Of a stretch of 64,000 nt of DNA, positions 24,307-36,411 are shown in pieces. The position numbers were made by a program, and so were the translations under genes. The notes below the pieces were generated by a model. The model searched no databases. It was given only the letters and a program-made list of their open reading frames with translations, and had not been told where the DNA came from. The stretch is taken from contig CM059972.1 of NCBI GenBank assembly GCA_030490835.1, forward strand, positions 92,055,137 to 92,119,136. The letters run 5' to 3'. Source of the stretch: Annona cherimola. Taxonomy: Eukaryota; Streptophyta; Magnoliopsida; Magnoliales; Annonaceae. How positions within the stretch are numbered: the first letter of the stretch is position 1; the number at the start of each line of letters is the position of its first letter.

Positions 24307-24888
24307 TTATATATTCAGGAGTATTTCAATGTAACCAAGTTTCACTGAAGCCATTGTTGGGAACCCTCCATCCATCCGTTCATGTAGGTAGGTAAAATTT
24401 TAGTTGTAGATCGCACAGTTACAACCGTGTAAAGAAGAGGTTAGGTATTCTAGACCCAATGTATTTGATGTCTATTTACGTGTTTGTTTAAATTTTTGTT
24501 GAATTTGGTGGTTGAATTGAAGGGATATAAAGCCAATATGATGGGATGTAAATACATTTTTATGAGATGTATGTTGAACTTATATCATGTAATTTGGCAA
24601 TTATGATGTGCATTTACATATCTAGAGATTTTTTTATGAATTGGATCTTTTCTTCAATTATATGTTGTTATCATGAAATGTTAGTTTCTGTGTATATTAT
24701 TACCGTGAAATGTCAGTTTCTACATATGCAAATCTTCTAGTAATTAGTCCTATGAATATCATACGACCAATATTCAGTCATTTAAAATCAGACAACTAAC
24801 ATTAAGTCGCATGATCGTCAGACATCTTGCATTAAAGTGTCTTCTTTTCCTGCGTTATGGTTCCCATAGTATATTGTAAACTTACTAC

Positions 24889-25367
24889 AGAGCAATTTGC
24901 ATTTTGAACCCTCTAACTTTGCGTATTTGCATTTTAAACATCGAGATTTTCATATTTGCATTTTAAACCTTATGAAGTTTGGTTCTTTGCATTTTAGACC
25001 CTCAACCTTAATAGCATTAAAAATCACCATTAAATCTTATAAAATATTTAAAATGCCTTTTTTATTTTAAATTGTGTGAAGTTTAATTTAGACTCTTTGC
25101 CCTCACGATGCTTGTGACATTAAAAAGCATGGTAAAAACCTCAATTTGTATATTAACATTTTAAACCATGTGAAATTTAGTTTAAAATACAAAGAGCATT
25201 TTAGAAATTTTACAAGCTTTTAATGATGATTTTTAATGTTATTCGGGCCAAAGGTCTAAAATGCGAAGAACTAAACTTTATAGGGTTTAAAATATAAATA
25301 TACAAATCTCAATATTTAAAATATAAATATGCAAAGTTAGAGGGATTAAAACTCAAATTCCCCCTTA
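24889..25367. mobile_element. Foldback MITE, family 3, nested in the MULE
   Basis: The left arm (AATTTGCATTTTGAACCCTCTAAC-like) pairs with the right arm ending TTAGAGGGATTAAAACTC. Arms exceed 150 bases and include the repeated word TTTGCATTTTAGACC and its complement. No TSD was settled. Confidence 0.65.
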
Positions 25368-25686
25368 ATAGATACACACGTTGGTAGGAATTCGCCAGAC
25401 AACCTAGAAATAGTCGACTAATTGAAAGACATTACAAACACAAGTGAATTGAAAAAAAAAAATTTATATTTGTGGACGAATACGCATGCAACATGCACGC
25501 ATAATCACACGGCACGGGGCATTGTAATATAGTTTGAATCACTTACAATTGGCCACAAACTAATTCCAAAACTTGATTAAAATCTTACAATTATTTCAAT
25601 AATAAGTAAAAAATAAAGTTAGAAAAAGAGTTCATTTTTTCTCAACAATATTGTCTTCATCCCCTAATTATACTTGGACTCCCTAG

Positions 25687-25947
25687 TTATTTGTTCTTCA
25701 TCATCCTAACTTTGTAGCTCTTCTCCTTGGGATTATTCGTTTCTTCCTCTTTCTGTATTTGCTCTTCTTCCATAATTTGTTTTAGTTGTTCTTTTTCTTG
25801 TTGAATATTTTCTACTTCCTCAGTAAGTACATCACTTGGAATGGGCATATCTTCTACGATTTGTTTCTTCATATGTTTCTCGTACTGTTTTTTAGGTATC
25901 ACATCACCTCCACTTGAAGTTTCTTTTGCTTTATGTTTCAATTTCAT
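25687..25947 (-). CDS. Short charged ORF inside the MULE, unknown
   Basis: Predicts 86 aa rich in K, E and Q with a heptad-like central part (E-N-I-Q-Q-E-K-E-Q-L-K-Q-I-M) suggesting a short coiled coil, and a basic C-terminus. An acceptor-like TTTTGCAG lies about 80 bases upstream on the same strand, so it may be the last exon of an element transcript or a captured host exon. I do not recognise a family. No initiation context supports the first methionine. Confidence 0.35.
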   Translation of the reverse strand: MKLKHKAKETSSGGDVIPKKQYEKHMKKQIVEDMPIPSDVLTEEVENIQQEKEQLKQIMEEEQIQKEEETNNPKEKSYKVRMMKNK

Positions 25948-27543
25948 CTTTGTTCAAAGTTGAAAGAGTGCCATTTGATCTTCATTATCTAACACCTAAC
26001 GAGTACTATGAGTCCTCATATGTTAGCTAACCTGCAAAAGATAAAATCATCAATATCCTTACGAAATACTATTAAAGTTTTACGTCTATGCATGATAGTG
26101 AACAAAAAAGATACAAATAGGAAGAAATCATATTTTTAATTTCATAGTCAATGACAGGTTGGACCGTATAAAAGACATCCAAATGACCAATACTTAGTTG
26201 GTTCGCCATAAGATGTCTGACCTATTACATTTCGAATACTATATACTGGAAGCAAGTAAATTCCAAGCAAGAATATAGCGATTATATTAGAATCCTATAA
26301 TCATGTTGCTAGGTATTAATTAATTAGGCATGTATGGAAAGAGGATCATAATTCTTGATTGATACAAAAAAATCTATTCTATTAATATTGCAAAATGTGA
26401 TTAGTGTTCAAATTCAATTTCCAAGTAATTTACCATGCAATTATGAAAATGTGACATATGTAGAAGTTAACATTCCTTGTTTAGGTGAAACACTTATTTT
26501 CGACATAAATAGCAATTGTATAAATAGTAGTTGAAAATGCAGCACATATAGGACTTATCATTACTTGTTTATCATTAAAGAAAATTATTTTACAACATAC
26601 AGTTGGTGAGAATTGAAACAAGGACAACGTTGCAAGAGTTTGTTCAATTACTAGAACATCTTTAATTTCTCCCCAGTGGTAGTCTATTTGGATTATATGA
26701 TTAAGAGGAAAATCATGGACAAGAACAACTTAACAAGATTTTTGCAGTAGGATAATGAGTTTATTTTTTTGAATTCCAATTCTATGAAATACCAAAGTAT
26801 TCAATTGCAAGATTCTGTTTTGAAAATAGATTTTAAATGGCATTAACAAAGTGTTCTCTTTTGTAAATTTCTAATGTTTTTACCATTTAACTCAGTTGAA
26901 TAATATTTTAAAAGGGTAAATTTGATAACTTCAGAAATCATGAATAATTTGAATGAATAATCAAGTTTTTGGTTGCCGTGAAGCCCCAGATAGGCTACAA
27001 GGATGAGATTTTGTCCTCGATTTGCACAAAGAAAGAACATTTCATATACTAGGATGATAAATCTTATAGTTAAAAATGAAGAAAATATTATTCCCTTGAA
27101 GATCCAATTTTCTCAGGTAACTAGCATAGTAAATGCATTCTCAAAACATCTCCAAATAATCTTACTAAATTGGCCAAAGAAAGAAAGAATAAGAAAAGCT
27201 TTGAAAAAAATCATAACGATGCATCGAGTTGTGTAAGCTAGAGTGTAAAGAGAAATAGCAACAATAAAATAGAACATCCTTATGAAAGAATAAACATGGA
27301 AGCTTAGATGCAACAATTCAATTCCCTCATTGAAAATCATCATTTGAGCAAAAAAATCTGAAACATGCTTTCCCTTAACCTCAAGAGGAAAATAAAAAAA
27401 CTTGAACCAAAATAGTTGAAATAGGGAAATATGATCCCCAAATCAACAAGACACAAGATAAGCAAGCACTAGTGCACTAATTCATCTTCCTCTCAAATCA
27501 TCAAGATCACAAATATATAAAAGGGCTATTTGGTAATCACTAA

Positions 27544-27809
27544 GGGTGTGTTTGGTAATGAATAAAACTTTTGATGAAAAGTTTTGGAAAGTAAAAGTTG
27601 TCAAATGATGCGATATGATAGGAGTAATGATGAGTAGTATAGAAGATAAAGTTAAAATAGATAAATTAATTGTGTGCACAGTTGTGTAGAAATGATTGAA
27701 AAGTAGGGTAGTTGTATAGGAAAATGTGAAAAAATGATTAAAAAATATGATAGTTATGGAGATTGAAATGTTTTAACTCGATATTTTTTATCAATTACCA
27801 AACACACCC
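27544..27809. mobile_element. Tourist/PIF-type MITE, copy 1 (inside the MULE)
   Basis: Termini GGGTGTGTTTGGTAAT and ATTACCAAACACACCC. It matches 29111-29373 nearly base for base. Flanking triplets are TAA and TCA. Confidence 0.85.
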
Positions 27810-29110
27810 TCAAACTCATGATCCGAGTGTAAAACTTTTCAATGGAAGGGGCTTTGTGAAAAACCCATCAAATCAAGGGGTGTAGCTGCGGATGGATGGG
27901 TGCAGCCGTACCTGAGGACTAAGCATGGCTTATTAATAAATTATTTAAAAAACAAAGAATATAACAGATTTATATCTGATGGACAAAATCGTACGAGTTA
28001 CCTATGCATGGTCCATCTTATCTTGCACGTTGCATGCATTTATGGCATTTTCGGGAGTTCTGACCGAAATGGCATTAATGCCAAGAGGTCCATTAAAAGA
28101 GCACAGCCATCTGCTGACTCCTCGTATGATGGTGTCAACCAACAGCGAATCTTCACCTTAAAAACACATCATAGAGTTTTCGTCTTTCCCGAACAGACCA
28201 GATTTTCACACGATCTCCCTAAAAAAGAAAAGAAAAATGGAAACATGTTGAAACAGGATTAAGAACTAGAGAAACGAATTTTGACAAAATAGACCACATA
28301 TCATGCCAATGGATTAAATGAAGCAAAATGGTAATGGAAAAGAGGGGGAAGGCTAAGCAATCAGCAGCAGCAGAAGAAGAATAAGAAAGGAAAAGTTGCA
28401 AGAAAGAGCAGTGTTTTTACCTGTGTGGATCGAAGCAAGATGAAGGTGTTCAAATCTTGAGAAATCTCTCAGAAGCTGCTCATCTCCATTGCACCGAGGT
28501 AAAGAGAGACTACAAGAATTGAAGGGAAGAGGAATCTCGGGATGGAGAAGACGAAGTGGCTTGAGGGGAGGAATTTCAAATGAAAATGGGTTTTGAATTA
28601 TATAAATACATCGGGTCCATAATGTCCGACCATCTCTTCACATGATTGCAACCGTGCGATCAATGACCTAGATTTCACCCAACTGCACAGATGGATGGAT
28701 GTAGTGTTCCCAACGATGGCTTCAGTGAAACCTAGTTACACTGAAGCACCTTCGTTATATATTTAAAGATATAAAATGTATCTTTTAAATATATAAAATT
28801 TTTATTTAATTTTTCTATTATTTAGTATATTAATAAAAAATATTTTCATATTATATTATTATCATATTAATTATAGGATTTTATGTAAGCTTTTTAATAG
28901 AATTATAGTTTTCAAATATAATATAAAGAATCGATTGAGAATGGACTAACCTGACCTTATGAAAATAGGGCATGATAGGCTTCAAACATACCTAAAATAG
29001 GGAAAGTATGAATTTTTAAAAATAAGATAAAAATATGATCGACCTCAAATCAAAATTACCGAACCCAACTTGTACCCTCTCCACGGTGAACACAAGAAAT
29101 TCTAATTTTA

Positions 29111-29373
29111 GGGTGTGTTTGGTAATGAATAAAACTTTGATGAAAAGTTTTGGAGAGTAAAAGTTGTCAAATGATATGATGTGATAGGGGTAATGTTGAG
29201 TAGTAAAGAGGATAAAGTTAAAATAGATAGGTTAGTTGTGTAGATAGTTATGTAGAAATTATTGAAAAGTAGGGTAGTTGTATAGGAAAATGTGAAAAAA
29301 TGATTAAAAAATATAATAGTTGTGGAGAATAAAAAATTTTAACTTGACATTTTTTATTAATTGTCAAACACCC
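29111..29373. mobile_element. Tourist/PIF-type MITE, copy 2
   Basis: Termini GGGTGTGTTTGG and TCAAACACCC, 263 bp, flanked by TTA on both sides (29108-29110 and 29374-29376), the 3-bp duplication of PIF/Harbinger-type elements. Confidence 0.88.
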
Positions 29374-29376
29374 TTA

Positions 29377-30480
29377 ACGAGGAAGACGTGACCATCAAAC
29401 AAAACATGGATAGGTGTGCACCTCTTGGCAAGGGAGAGCCCAATGATGATGTGGTCTTCAAGCAAAGATGAATATGGGCTATTGATGATGTGGCAGATGA
29501 CATGGGCCATGATGTGGACAAAATGGGTCCTCCTGCGGCTTCGATATCGTGATGACTGATGACATGGGTGGGATGGTCCCACCTGCTGATGACGTGGCAT
29601 AATGGTAATGATGTGGCCTATTAATTCGAATGGAACCATACACGGCGGTTTCTTGGGCAGCAATCGCTGCATGGCCCATGTGAGTGTTGCTTTTTATAGC
29701 TATACAAATTTTCAAAAAACTTTGGCTAAAAGTCTAACCGGTATGAAAATGAGTTCGAAGTTAAACATGACTTCACTTGAGGAGTTAGCTTCAAAAGTGG
29801 GGTCAAGTTCAACATCAGATTTTTTGCATCATTTTGTATTTATTTATTTTAATTAGAGTTAATTACAAATATAATCATAATTTATATCCATATGACTACA
29901 CATTTTTAAAAAATGGTACAAATGCCTATGGCTTTACTCCTGATTTTGAATATAAAACCGTAGTTAAGGCTAACATTATAAAATTACCTTATCAAAAGTA
30001 AAAATAATTAACTATTGTAGTTAGATACTAATCAACAAAATGATTTAAAAAAACACAAAACTGCATCGAACTCTACCTTTCCAACGTCCTGTTATCTACC
30101 AAAATCCAAAGACATTGTCGTATTTGGAATTAAGACTAAGTTGTCATATTTGGAATTAATATGTGATTATCTATCATTTTCCTAAATAAATAATTATCTC
30201 TATAAATATAGGAGTACAAGTTACGATCATATTTGGAATTAGATTATAACATTAGAAACTTTCGAGACTTATTTCATAAAATTCATTTCTAGAAAATAAT
30301 CTTACTGCTTAATATTTAATGCTAAATTAGCTTGTTTAACCAAAATTTTCATCTTAAATAATATCTTGACATGCGATCGAGTTTGGCAGGAGAGGGCAGG
30401 TTTCAACTCAACCCAAGCCTCAAAGTCCTAGTCCATCTTTGTCTCTGCTTTAGCCTTCAACAAAGGCAAATAAAATAACG
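29377..30480. other. No supported gene
   Basis: 29380-29690 is GC-richer with recurring GATGATGTGGC / GATGACATGGG words; open frames exist on both strands but show no domain. 29870-30400 is AT-rich and contains the word ATATTTGGAATTA three times (about 30120, 30148, 30230). Nothing else is seen. Confidence 0.4.
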
Positions 30481-30481
30481 T

Positions 30482-33056
30482 ACAAGTGCTTTTGCTCGTG
30501 GCCGTTTAATTATGGATAATATGTTGATTGCCTACAAGGTCATAGACTCTCTCATGCAAAGGAGGGGTAACAAGAGAGAGTTGGCGATAAAGTTGGACGT
30601 GTCCAAGGCCTACAATCGTGTAGAATGGGACTTTCTAAGAAACATGATGGCTGTTATGAATTTTGGCACGGTATGGATTAAATTGGATCATGGGTTGTTT
30701 GCAATTTGTCCGCTATTGGATTCTTGTCATTAGGCACAAAACAAATTATTTTAGCCCCCAAAAGGGATTGAGAAGGGTGTTCCACTTTCTCCATATCTTT
30801 TTCTCATCTGTGTGGAGGGTCTTTCATTCCTTGTTTCTCAAGCACAACAATAGCGGACACTACAATGCATTAAATTAAGTCTTAGAGGACCTACTTTTTT
30901 CCATCTTTTCTTTACTGATGATGCCCTCATTTTTACTAAGACAAGTGACATTCAGGCAAGGCAGTTGCTTTACATCTTTAAGCAGTACAGTGAGTGCTCA
31001 GGATAGGTCGTTAACATAAACATGACCGCATTGTTCTTTAACTCCAACACCAACCAACTTACAAAGAATTCCATTGTGGGCATGCTTGGCTCCTTTGGTC
31101 AAGAAATCCATTCCTATTTTAGATTTCATGCCTGACTAGGGAGATAAAAAAAGAATATGTTTAAAATCTGAATGACCAGATTTGGCAGAAAATTCGAGGT
31201 TGGAAAGGTCGACAACTATCGTGGAGAGGCAAAGAGATCCTCATTAAAGTCGTGGCACGGGCTACTCCTACATATTCTATGAGTATTTTCTTCCTCCCTA
31301 AAAGTTTTTGCAATGAAATTAGAAGCATGCTTAATAGATTTTGGTGGGGTGAGAAGGATAAAAAATAAAAGATGAGCTGGGTAGCATGGAAATACATGTA
31401 TAAGGCTAAGGCTGCAAGGGAGCTAGGATTTCGAGATCTTATCACTTTCAACTATGCCCTTCTTGCTATGCAGGTGTGGAGACTTGCCTCGAACACTGAT
31501 TCTCTCTGTTATATCACTCTTAAGGTCAGATACTTCGACAATGGAAATCTATAGACCTGCACGGAGAAGGCAACTGACTCTTTCACATGGAAAAGCATTC
31601 TTCAAGCCAGAGATGTGATTCTCAGTGGCTACTGATAGTGCATTGGCACCGGGAAACAAGTGGCTTTTTATCCCCCTTCACGAGGCTAGCCCGCTACCTA
31701 TTCACATCCCCGATGATGCCAAGGTCAGTTTCTTCCTCGACGAGCAGATTGGCCAATGGAAGGAAACCCTATTGTTACAAGCGTTGGGCGAATATGGAAG
31801 AGAGATCATTTACTCTAATTTGCTTCTGAATAGGGCAGAAGATGATTGTTGTTTCTAAGAGCATGAACCTTATGGATAATATTTTGTAAGATCAGCATAT
31901 AGACTCTTAAGAAAAAACCTCTAACCACACTGGGAAGTCAGGAAATTGGACATGTTCTAGAACAGGAAATTTACAATTTCATCTAGAAAATCAAGCTCTC
32001 AAGCAAAGTCCTCATTTTTTGCTGGCGATTGTTTAAAAATGCCCTTCCCACCTTAATAAATTTGCATAAGCAAGGAATTCTGGTGGACCTTACATGTCGT
32101 TTTTGCAAAAAAGTGGTAGAAGACACATTTCATCTTTTTGTTGCCTGCGAATTAATCCAACCAGAATGTCATAACATCGGCGTTCATCGCTACAAAAACC
32201 TTGGATGGGTTTGTTCTTTTTCTTCTTTTCTGTCGGCGTGCGTGGTTTTTGAGAAATCAACTCAGGGAGGAAGGCATTCAACCTGTGCTACTAGATGTCA
32301 AAGATAAGTGCATTAACTTCCGAGATCAGCATCAAAGGGCATTCGACCTCATAGGATCAAGTTCGTTTGAGAAACCTCTCACTACTAGATGGACTAAGCC
32401 AGACGAGGAAAAATTTAAGATCCATGTTAATAAAAGAAACCTCTACAAAAACTGTATGTGGTTTGCGGCAATTATTTGAATCATAAAAGAAACCTCTACA
32501 AAAACTGTATGTGGTTTGCGGCAATTATTTGAATCATGGAAGAAGGAACCTCCACAAACATTGTATGGGGTTTGCTGCAGCCATTAAATATTCGCGTAGT
32601 TTCTTTATTACCGTCAAAAGGATGAACTCGGGTAAGAATTATGAAACCATTAACGATGGAAGCTATTGCTTTGTGGTTGGAGGTGACATGAATTTTAGAA
32701 GTCTAACTTTAGCAACTACAAATGAAATCAAATTCATTAACTCTTATCAATTTTTTAGTAAATAAGCAACCCATTCGTGCTCCAATGGAGATGATAATTT
32801 CGCACATCCAGTTACTTGCCTCACAAGCTCAATCCATCTCGTTCCACCATGTTATGAGATCAGAAAACTCAGTTGCCCATCTTCTTGCTAATTTTGTTTC
32901 ATATAATATTCTTCAAGAAAAAACCTTTATACAGATAATTTTTTAACAATGATATATCATAATCGCTTTATCCCTTCTACGTCTGATAACTCTCATATTC
33001 AAAGGTCGGAGGGATAGTTGTCCTCCTTTCCATCAAAAAACCAAAAAAATAAAAAT
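30482..33056 (+). pseudogene. L1-type LINE, 5'-truncated and decayed (RT, zf-RVT, RNase H)
   Basis: Plus-strand frames follow the usual order of plant L1 elements. Reverse transcriptase: A-I-K-L-D-V-S-K-A-Y-N-R-V-E-W-D at about 30580-30635, with N where the family has the catalytic D, then F-T-D-D intact at 30911-30922. Thumb and linker: M-S-W-V-A-W-K-Y near 31372. Zinc-binding domain: C-R-F-C-K-K with H-L-F-V-A-C near 32095-32150. RNase H end: V-M-R-S-E-N-S-V-A-H-L-L near 32850-32890. Many frameshifts and stops separate these. An A-rich tail closes it at about 33036-33056. It cannot be active. Confidence 0.88.
32432..32580 (+). repeat. 53-bp tandem triplication within the LINE
   Basis: Two identical 53-bp units (32432-32484, 32485-32537) starting AAAAGAAACCTCTAC are followed by a diverged third (32538-32580, with AAGGAACCTCCACAAAC). 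Confidence 0.85.
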
Positions 33057-34228
33057 ATCTTCCAAGCGTTAAATTACAATTTCTTGCTCGACTTATGCCA
33101 TTTCTACAACGCACCATCTTCCCCTCCTCACTTTCTTTTGCTTAGGAATTTGTTCTCATCGGCAAAGAATTAGGCGATTTGCTTTCCTCGATTATAATTC
33201 CATTTTGAATTGGGCTAAGAAATAAACGATGGTAGCATACACCGTTAAGAGAGGTGCAAGGCATCTTTCAAGAGCGGTAAAGATCAGAAAAGACTCTGGA
33301 AACAATGAACATCAAGCGAACGTGCAGCTTGCTCGATGAAACCCAGCATCACAAAAATTGGCTAGCAGAAATTAGTTTGCTTTCCATGTTGCTACTTTAT
33401 GATCCCATAAATTTTCTGGAACATCTAAAATATTGCTGGAGGTTACCGACTAACCACCATATAATCAATAGATCAGACATGGTTTCCAGACATTCCTTAT
33501 TTCCAATCCTAATTCTTTACCCATTTTCATGCCAGCGCCCATGCATGGATTCAAATAGAATGGGATTGAAGACAACGACTAAGAATGAGTTCAATAGAAT
33601 ACAGTTGAAGATTCAAGGCCAATAAGCAAAGCCAACAGAATTGAAAGGCAGGCTATCTAGTATAAAATCACCCCAAAAGCTCCAATCACCGATAAGAACA
33701 TATCATAAAAAGAATCCCCGTAGTTGTCAAACACGAGTTAAATATTTTAGACCGGAAAAGGTACCAAATGTCAACATTTGTATTATTATTGAAAGCAGCC
33801 TTGAAAACATTACCAAGTTCAAACTGTATGACACAATCCATTAGCAGTGTAAAAGAATTTTATCACTTGACTCGAAAACATTGTTGTACGCATTACTCAC
33901 ATCTCGACTCACTGAATGTCATTCCTAAGCTGGTTGAAAGATTTTACCTCGCATAAAATAGACACAACAGAAAGAACATTCAAAAATGGGGCGAGCAAAG
34001 CAACAAGTAAGATCAACTAAAACCAAATCATTAGAATTCATAACAAAAGATTAAGCACAGGTAAAGATAATCTGCAACCGGTGTGCAGTCATCGCATTTT
34101 TTACTAGAAGACAACCAGAAAGAAACTATCCAAAATATTTTTTTAACCTCTTTTCCTCCTCTGTTCCCCCCCCTTCTGCATGAACCAGCACAAAACTACA
34201 CAACTAAGTTCTTCGAAGGAGCTTCAAG
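33057..34228. other. Spacer between LINE and HMGB gene
   Basis: The right part (about 34080-34228) is probably 3' UTR of the HMGB gene. The rest has short open frames without domains and no recognised repeat. Confidence 0.4.
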
Positions 34229-34320
34229 AAAGAACTAACATAATCAAAGTTTCTTCGTTTACCCACCTTTCATCAAAGAACTAACATAATCAAAGTTTCT
34301 TCGTTTACCCACCTTTCATC
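34229..34320. repeat. HMGB: Perfect 46-bp tandem duplication in the HMGB 3' UTR
   Basis: 34229-34274 and 34275-34320 are identical (start AAAGAACTAACATAATC, end ACCCACCTTTCATC). The pair lies eight bases beyond the stop codon. Confidence 0.95.
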
Positions 34321-34328
34321 TCAATCTT

Positions 34329-35426
34329 CTAATCATCTTCCTCTTCCTGCACAAGCAAAAACAAATACAAAACCACCCAATTAAAAAAGAAAACATTTCA
34401 ATGACATCTCGCTTTTGCAGTAGACTTGCATTTTTGTTTACCTCCCCACTCTCCTCCTCATCTTCTTCATCATTAACTTCAGACTTTGATTTGTCGGACT
34501 GTTCTTCGTCAGATCCCTCTTCCAATTCCTCGGATTCTTCATTTTTCTTCTCCGACTGACAAAGTCATAAATAAACAAAATTTTCAAACGACAATAACAG
34601 AATGAATTTGATAAAAATCTGAAAACAGAAGGAAACAAAAGAAAAAAAAAAGAGGCCAACCTGTTTCTTGTCGTAGGCAGCCATGAGCTTCTTGTGCTCT
34701 GCTTTTCTCTTCTCTTGTTTTGCCATATATGGTGCTTTTTCCTGCAAATTCAAATCAAACATTATCAAAAGATCAACAAGAAAAACACATATTATGTTTT
34801 TATTTCTGAGTAAGATACTCACAGCCTTTGACATTTGCTTCCATTTGTCCCCAGCAGCTTTTCCGACCTAATTTTGGAAAATCAAACCGAAAGAATTAGG
34901 GGAAAAACCGAAACCTTCTGCAAAATCAGGCAGATCAGATGGTAAAACGCGATTAAATCTTACAGCAGCTACGGATTTATTGTTCGGGAATTTCTCCTTG
35001 AACTGCTTTCGGAACTCCTCCCTTCAAAGAAGCGAAAGAAATTTTTTAAAAAATCAGATAGAATCCGTAAAAACAAAAGAAAAAACCAATCAACAATAAT
35101 ACAGAGACAGGACATACATGAAGATGAAAAATGCGCTAGGAGGCCTTTTCGGCTTGTTAGGGTCTTTCTCGGCCTTTCCTTTCTTTGCCGCCTTCATACT
35201 CCCACCATCGTCCGCCTTCCTCTTCTTCACAGAGAGCCTGCAGATGTTACAGGTGGTTAAAATAACCGATTTTTTCCAGCATAAGAGAGCCGAAAACGAG
35301 ATCAGGACAAAAATCGCCGTTGCCAGCTAAAGAAATCGCGGAATAATTAGAAAAAATTTCTTTAAAAAATAATTACTTGCTGTCGGCTTTTCTGGAGGAA
35401 TCGGCCTTGGATTTGCCTCCCTTCAT
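34329..35426 (-). CDS. HMGB: HMGB-class chromatin protein (seven coding exons, 161 aa)
   Basis: Coding exons on the minus strand: 35426-35377, 35237-35118, 35021-34964, 34867-34823, 34741-34661, 34555-34442 and 34346-34329. All introns are GT-AG and the reading frame closes exactly to 161 aa. Layout: a basic N-terminus (K-K-R-K, K-K-G-K), one HMG box at about residues 43-113 (start P-N-K-P-K-R-P-P-S-A-F-F, with the W of G-D-K-W-K and the A-P-Y core residue), then an acidic tail of E/D/S runs (about 119-161, ending E-E-E-E-D-D). This is the plan of plant HMGB proteins, which bend DNA without sequence specificity and act as architectural factors in the nucleus. Length and exon pattern fit the family. 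No lost core residue is seen. Which of the HMGB paralogues it is cannot be settled. Confidence 0.96.
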
Positions 35427-35434
35427 GGAAAAAC

Positions 35435-35534
35435 CTGGTAAAAGGATCGGATCAGTGAGAATCCGCAAGGAATCGGTGGAAATCGGGAGAAAAAACGGAG
35501 AAAAATGATGGAAAAGTCCGAGGAAAGTGGTCAC
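35435..35534 (-). other. Probable 5' UTR intron of the HMGB gene (100 nt)
   Basis: On the minus strand CCTAAG/GTGACC at 35534 and TTTTACCAG/GTTTTT at 35435 form a plausible GT-AG intron ending eight bases before the start codon. A telo-box (AAACCCTAACCC) lies just upstream at about 35538-35550. Confidence 0.5.
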
Positions 35535-35769
35535 CTTAGGGTTAGGGTTTGCGAGGCAGGCAGGAGAGAGAGACGGCGGGGAGTGGTGTGATGTGTTGTC
35601 GTGTGGGGAAGATGCGGGGGGAATAAGGAGTGGTGAGAGCGAGAGAGAGGAAAGAAAATTCAATCGCGACGGAAGGAAGGTTTTGGGCGGGATTCGATAA
35701 GCAGGCGCCATGTCAGCGATCCAAGCCCTTGCAGGCTATGGGATGGATTGCCGTTGCTTCGCATCTCTC

Positions 35770-35810
35770 TCTACTTCCGTGTTTTTGGACTGTTAATTCG
35801 GCTTTATAAA
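35770..35810 (-). promoter_or_regulatory. TATA box of the HMGB gene
   Basis: Minus-strand TATAAA at 35808-35803, with a likely start site near 35770-35778 by spacing. The downstream leader is CT/GA-rich, common in plant housekeeping genes. Confidence 0.55.
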
Positions 35811-35977
35811 AAAATTAAAAAATTGCTATAAAAATAAAAATTAAAAAATCGAACCCAGGGCACCAGCTTGCGTACCTATTCTATTATTAAATTTTCATTT
35901 AAATTATATTTTCACATTCTTTTTTACTTATAATCATTATTCATATCATACAGCGCATTCCTCTTTTTCAAACTAAA

Positions 35978-36327
35978 TAATGTTTCAATGCATTTTGGGT
36001 GCAAAATTTCATTTTTTAATATTTTTTGGAAATCCTTTTATAAGATTGTTAATTTATGTATATTTAATCTATAAACCAAATTTTTTTATTTTTAGAGATG
36101 TGTATATATTTTTTATTTTTTAAAATAAGAAAGGTTTTAGTCATTTTAAATGACTAAAATACCCTTTTTTAAAAAAATAAAAAATATATTTATACATCTC
36201 CAAAATAGTAAAACTTAATACATAAGTTAAAAATACCTAGATTAATAATCTTATAAAAATTTTAGAAAATTATTTAAAAATAAGGTTTTGCACTGTTGTA
36301 ATTACATCACAATGCGTTGAAACATTA
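35978..36327. mobile_element. Foldback MITE, family 4 (350 bp)
   Basis: TAATGTTTCAATGCATT at the left end is the inverse of AATGCGTTGAAACATTA at the right end. Inner arms (GTTAATTTATGTATATTTAA / ATACCTAGATTAATAATC) also pair. It lies just upstream of the HMGB promoter. Confidence 0.75.
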
Positions 36328-36411
36328 CGTTTTTAAAACTAGGATAATATCTTCCATTTGCAAGAGCCTAGCTATTTGATTCGGTTGAAGAAGACGTTGA
36401 AGTTAAATAAA

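Larger units (their letters stand above)
24316..28754. mobile_element. Mutator-like element (non-autonomous MULE), 4.4 kb
   Basis: The ends are inverted repeats of about 155 bases (24316-24475 and 28754-28595). Shared landmarks in the TIR are TTTCACTGAAGCCAT, GTTGGGAAC, CATCCATCC and GATCGCAC. An exact 9-bp target duplication TTATATATT is found at 24307-24315 and 28755-28763. Long TIRs plus a 9-bp duplication define Mutator-like elements. No MURA transposase or zinc-finger motif is visible. It carries a foldback (24889-25367), a lysine/glutamate-rich ORF (25687-25947, minus), a Tourist-like MITE (27544-27809) and, near its right end, a minus-strand donor-like CACACAGGTAAAAAC (about 28420), so a spliced transcript from the right TIR is possible. 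Confidence 0.85.

Noticed and set aside
29364..29715. Histidine-rich frames on the minus strand
   Set aside because: They derive from repeated GATGATGTGG words on the other strand; no domain and no splice context.
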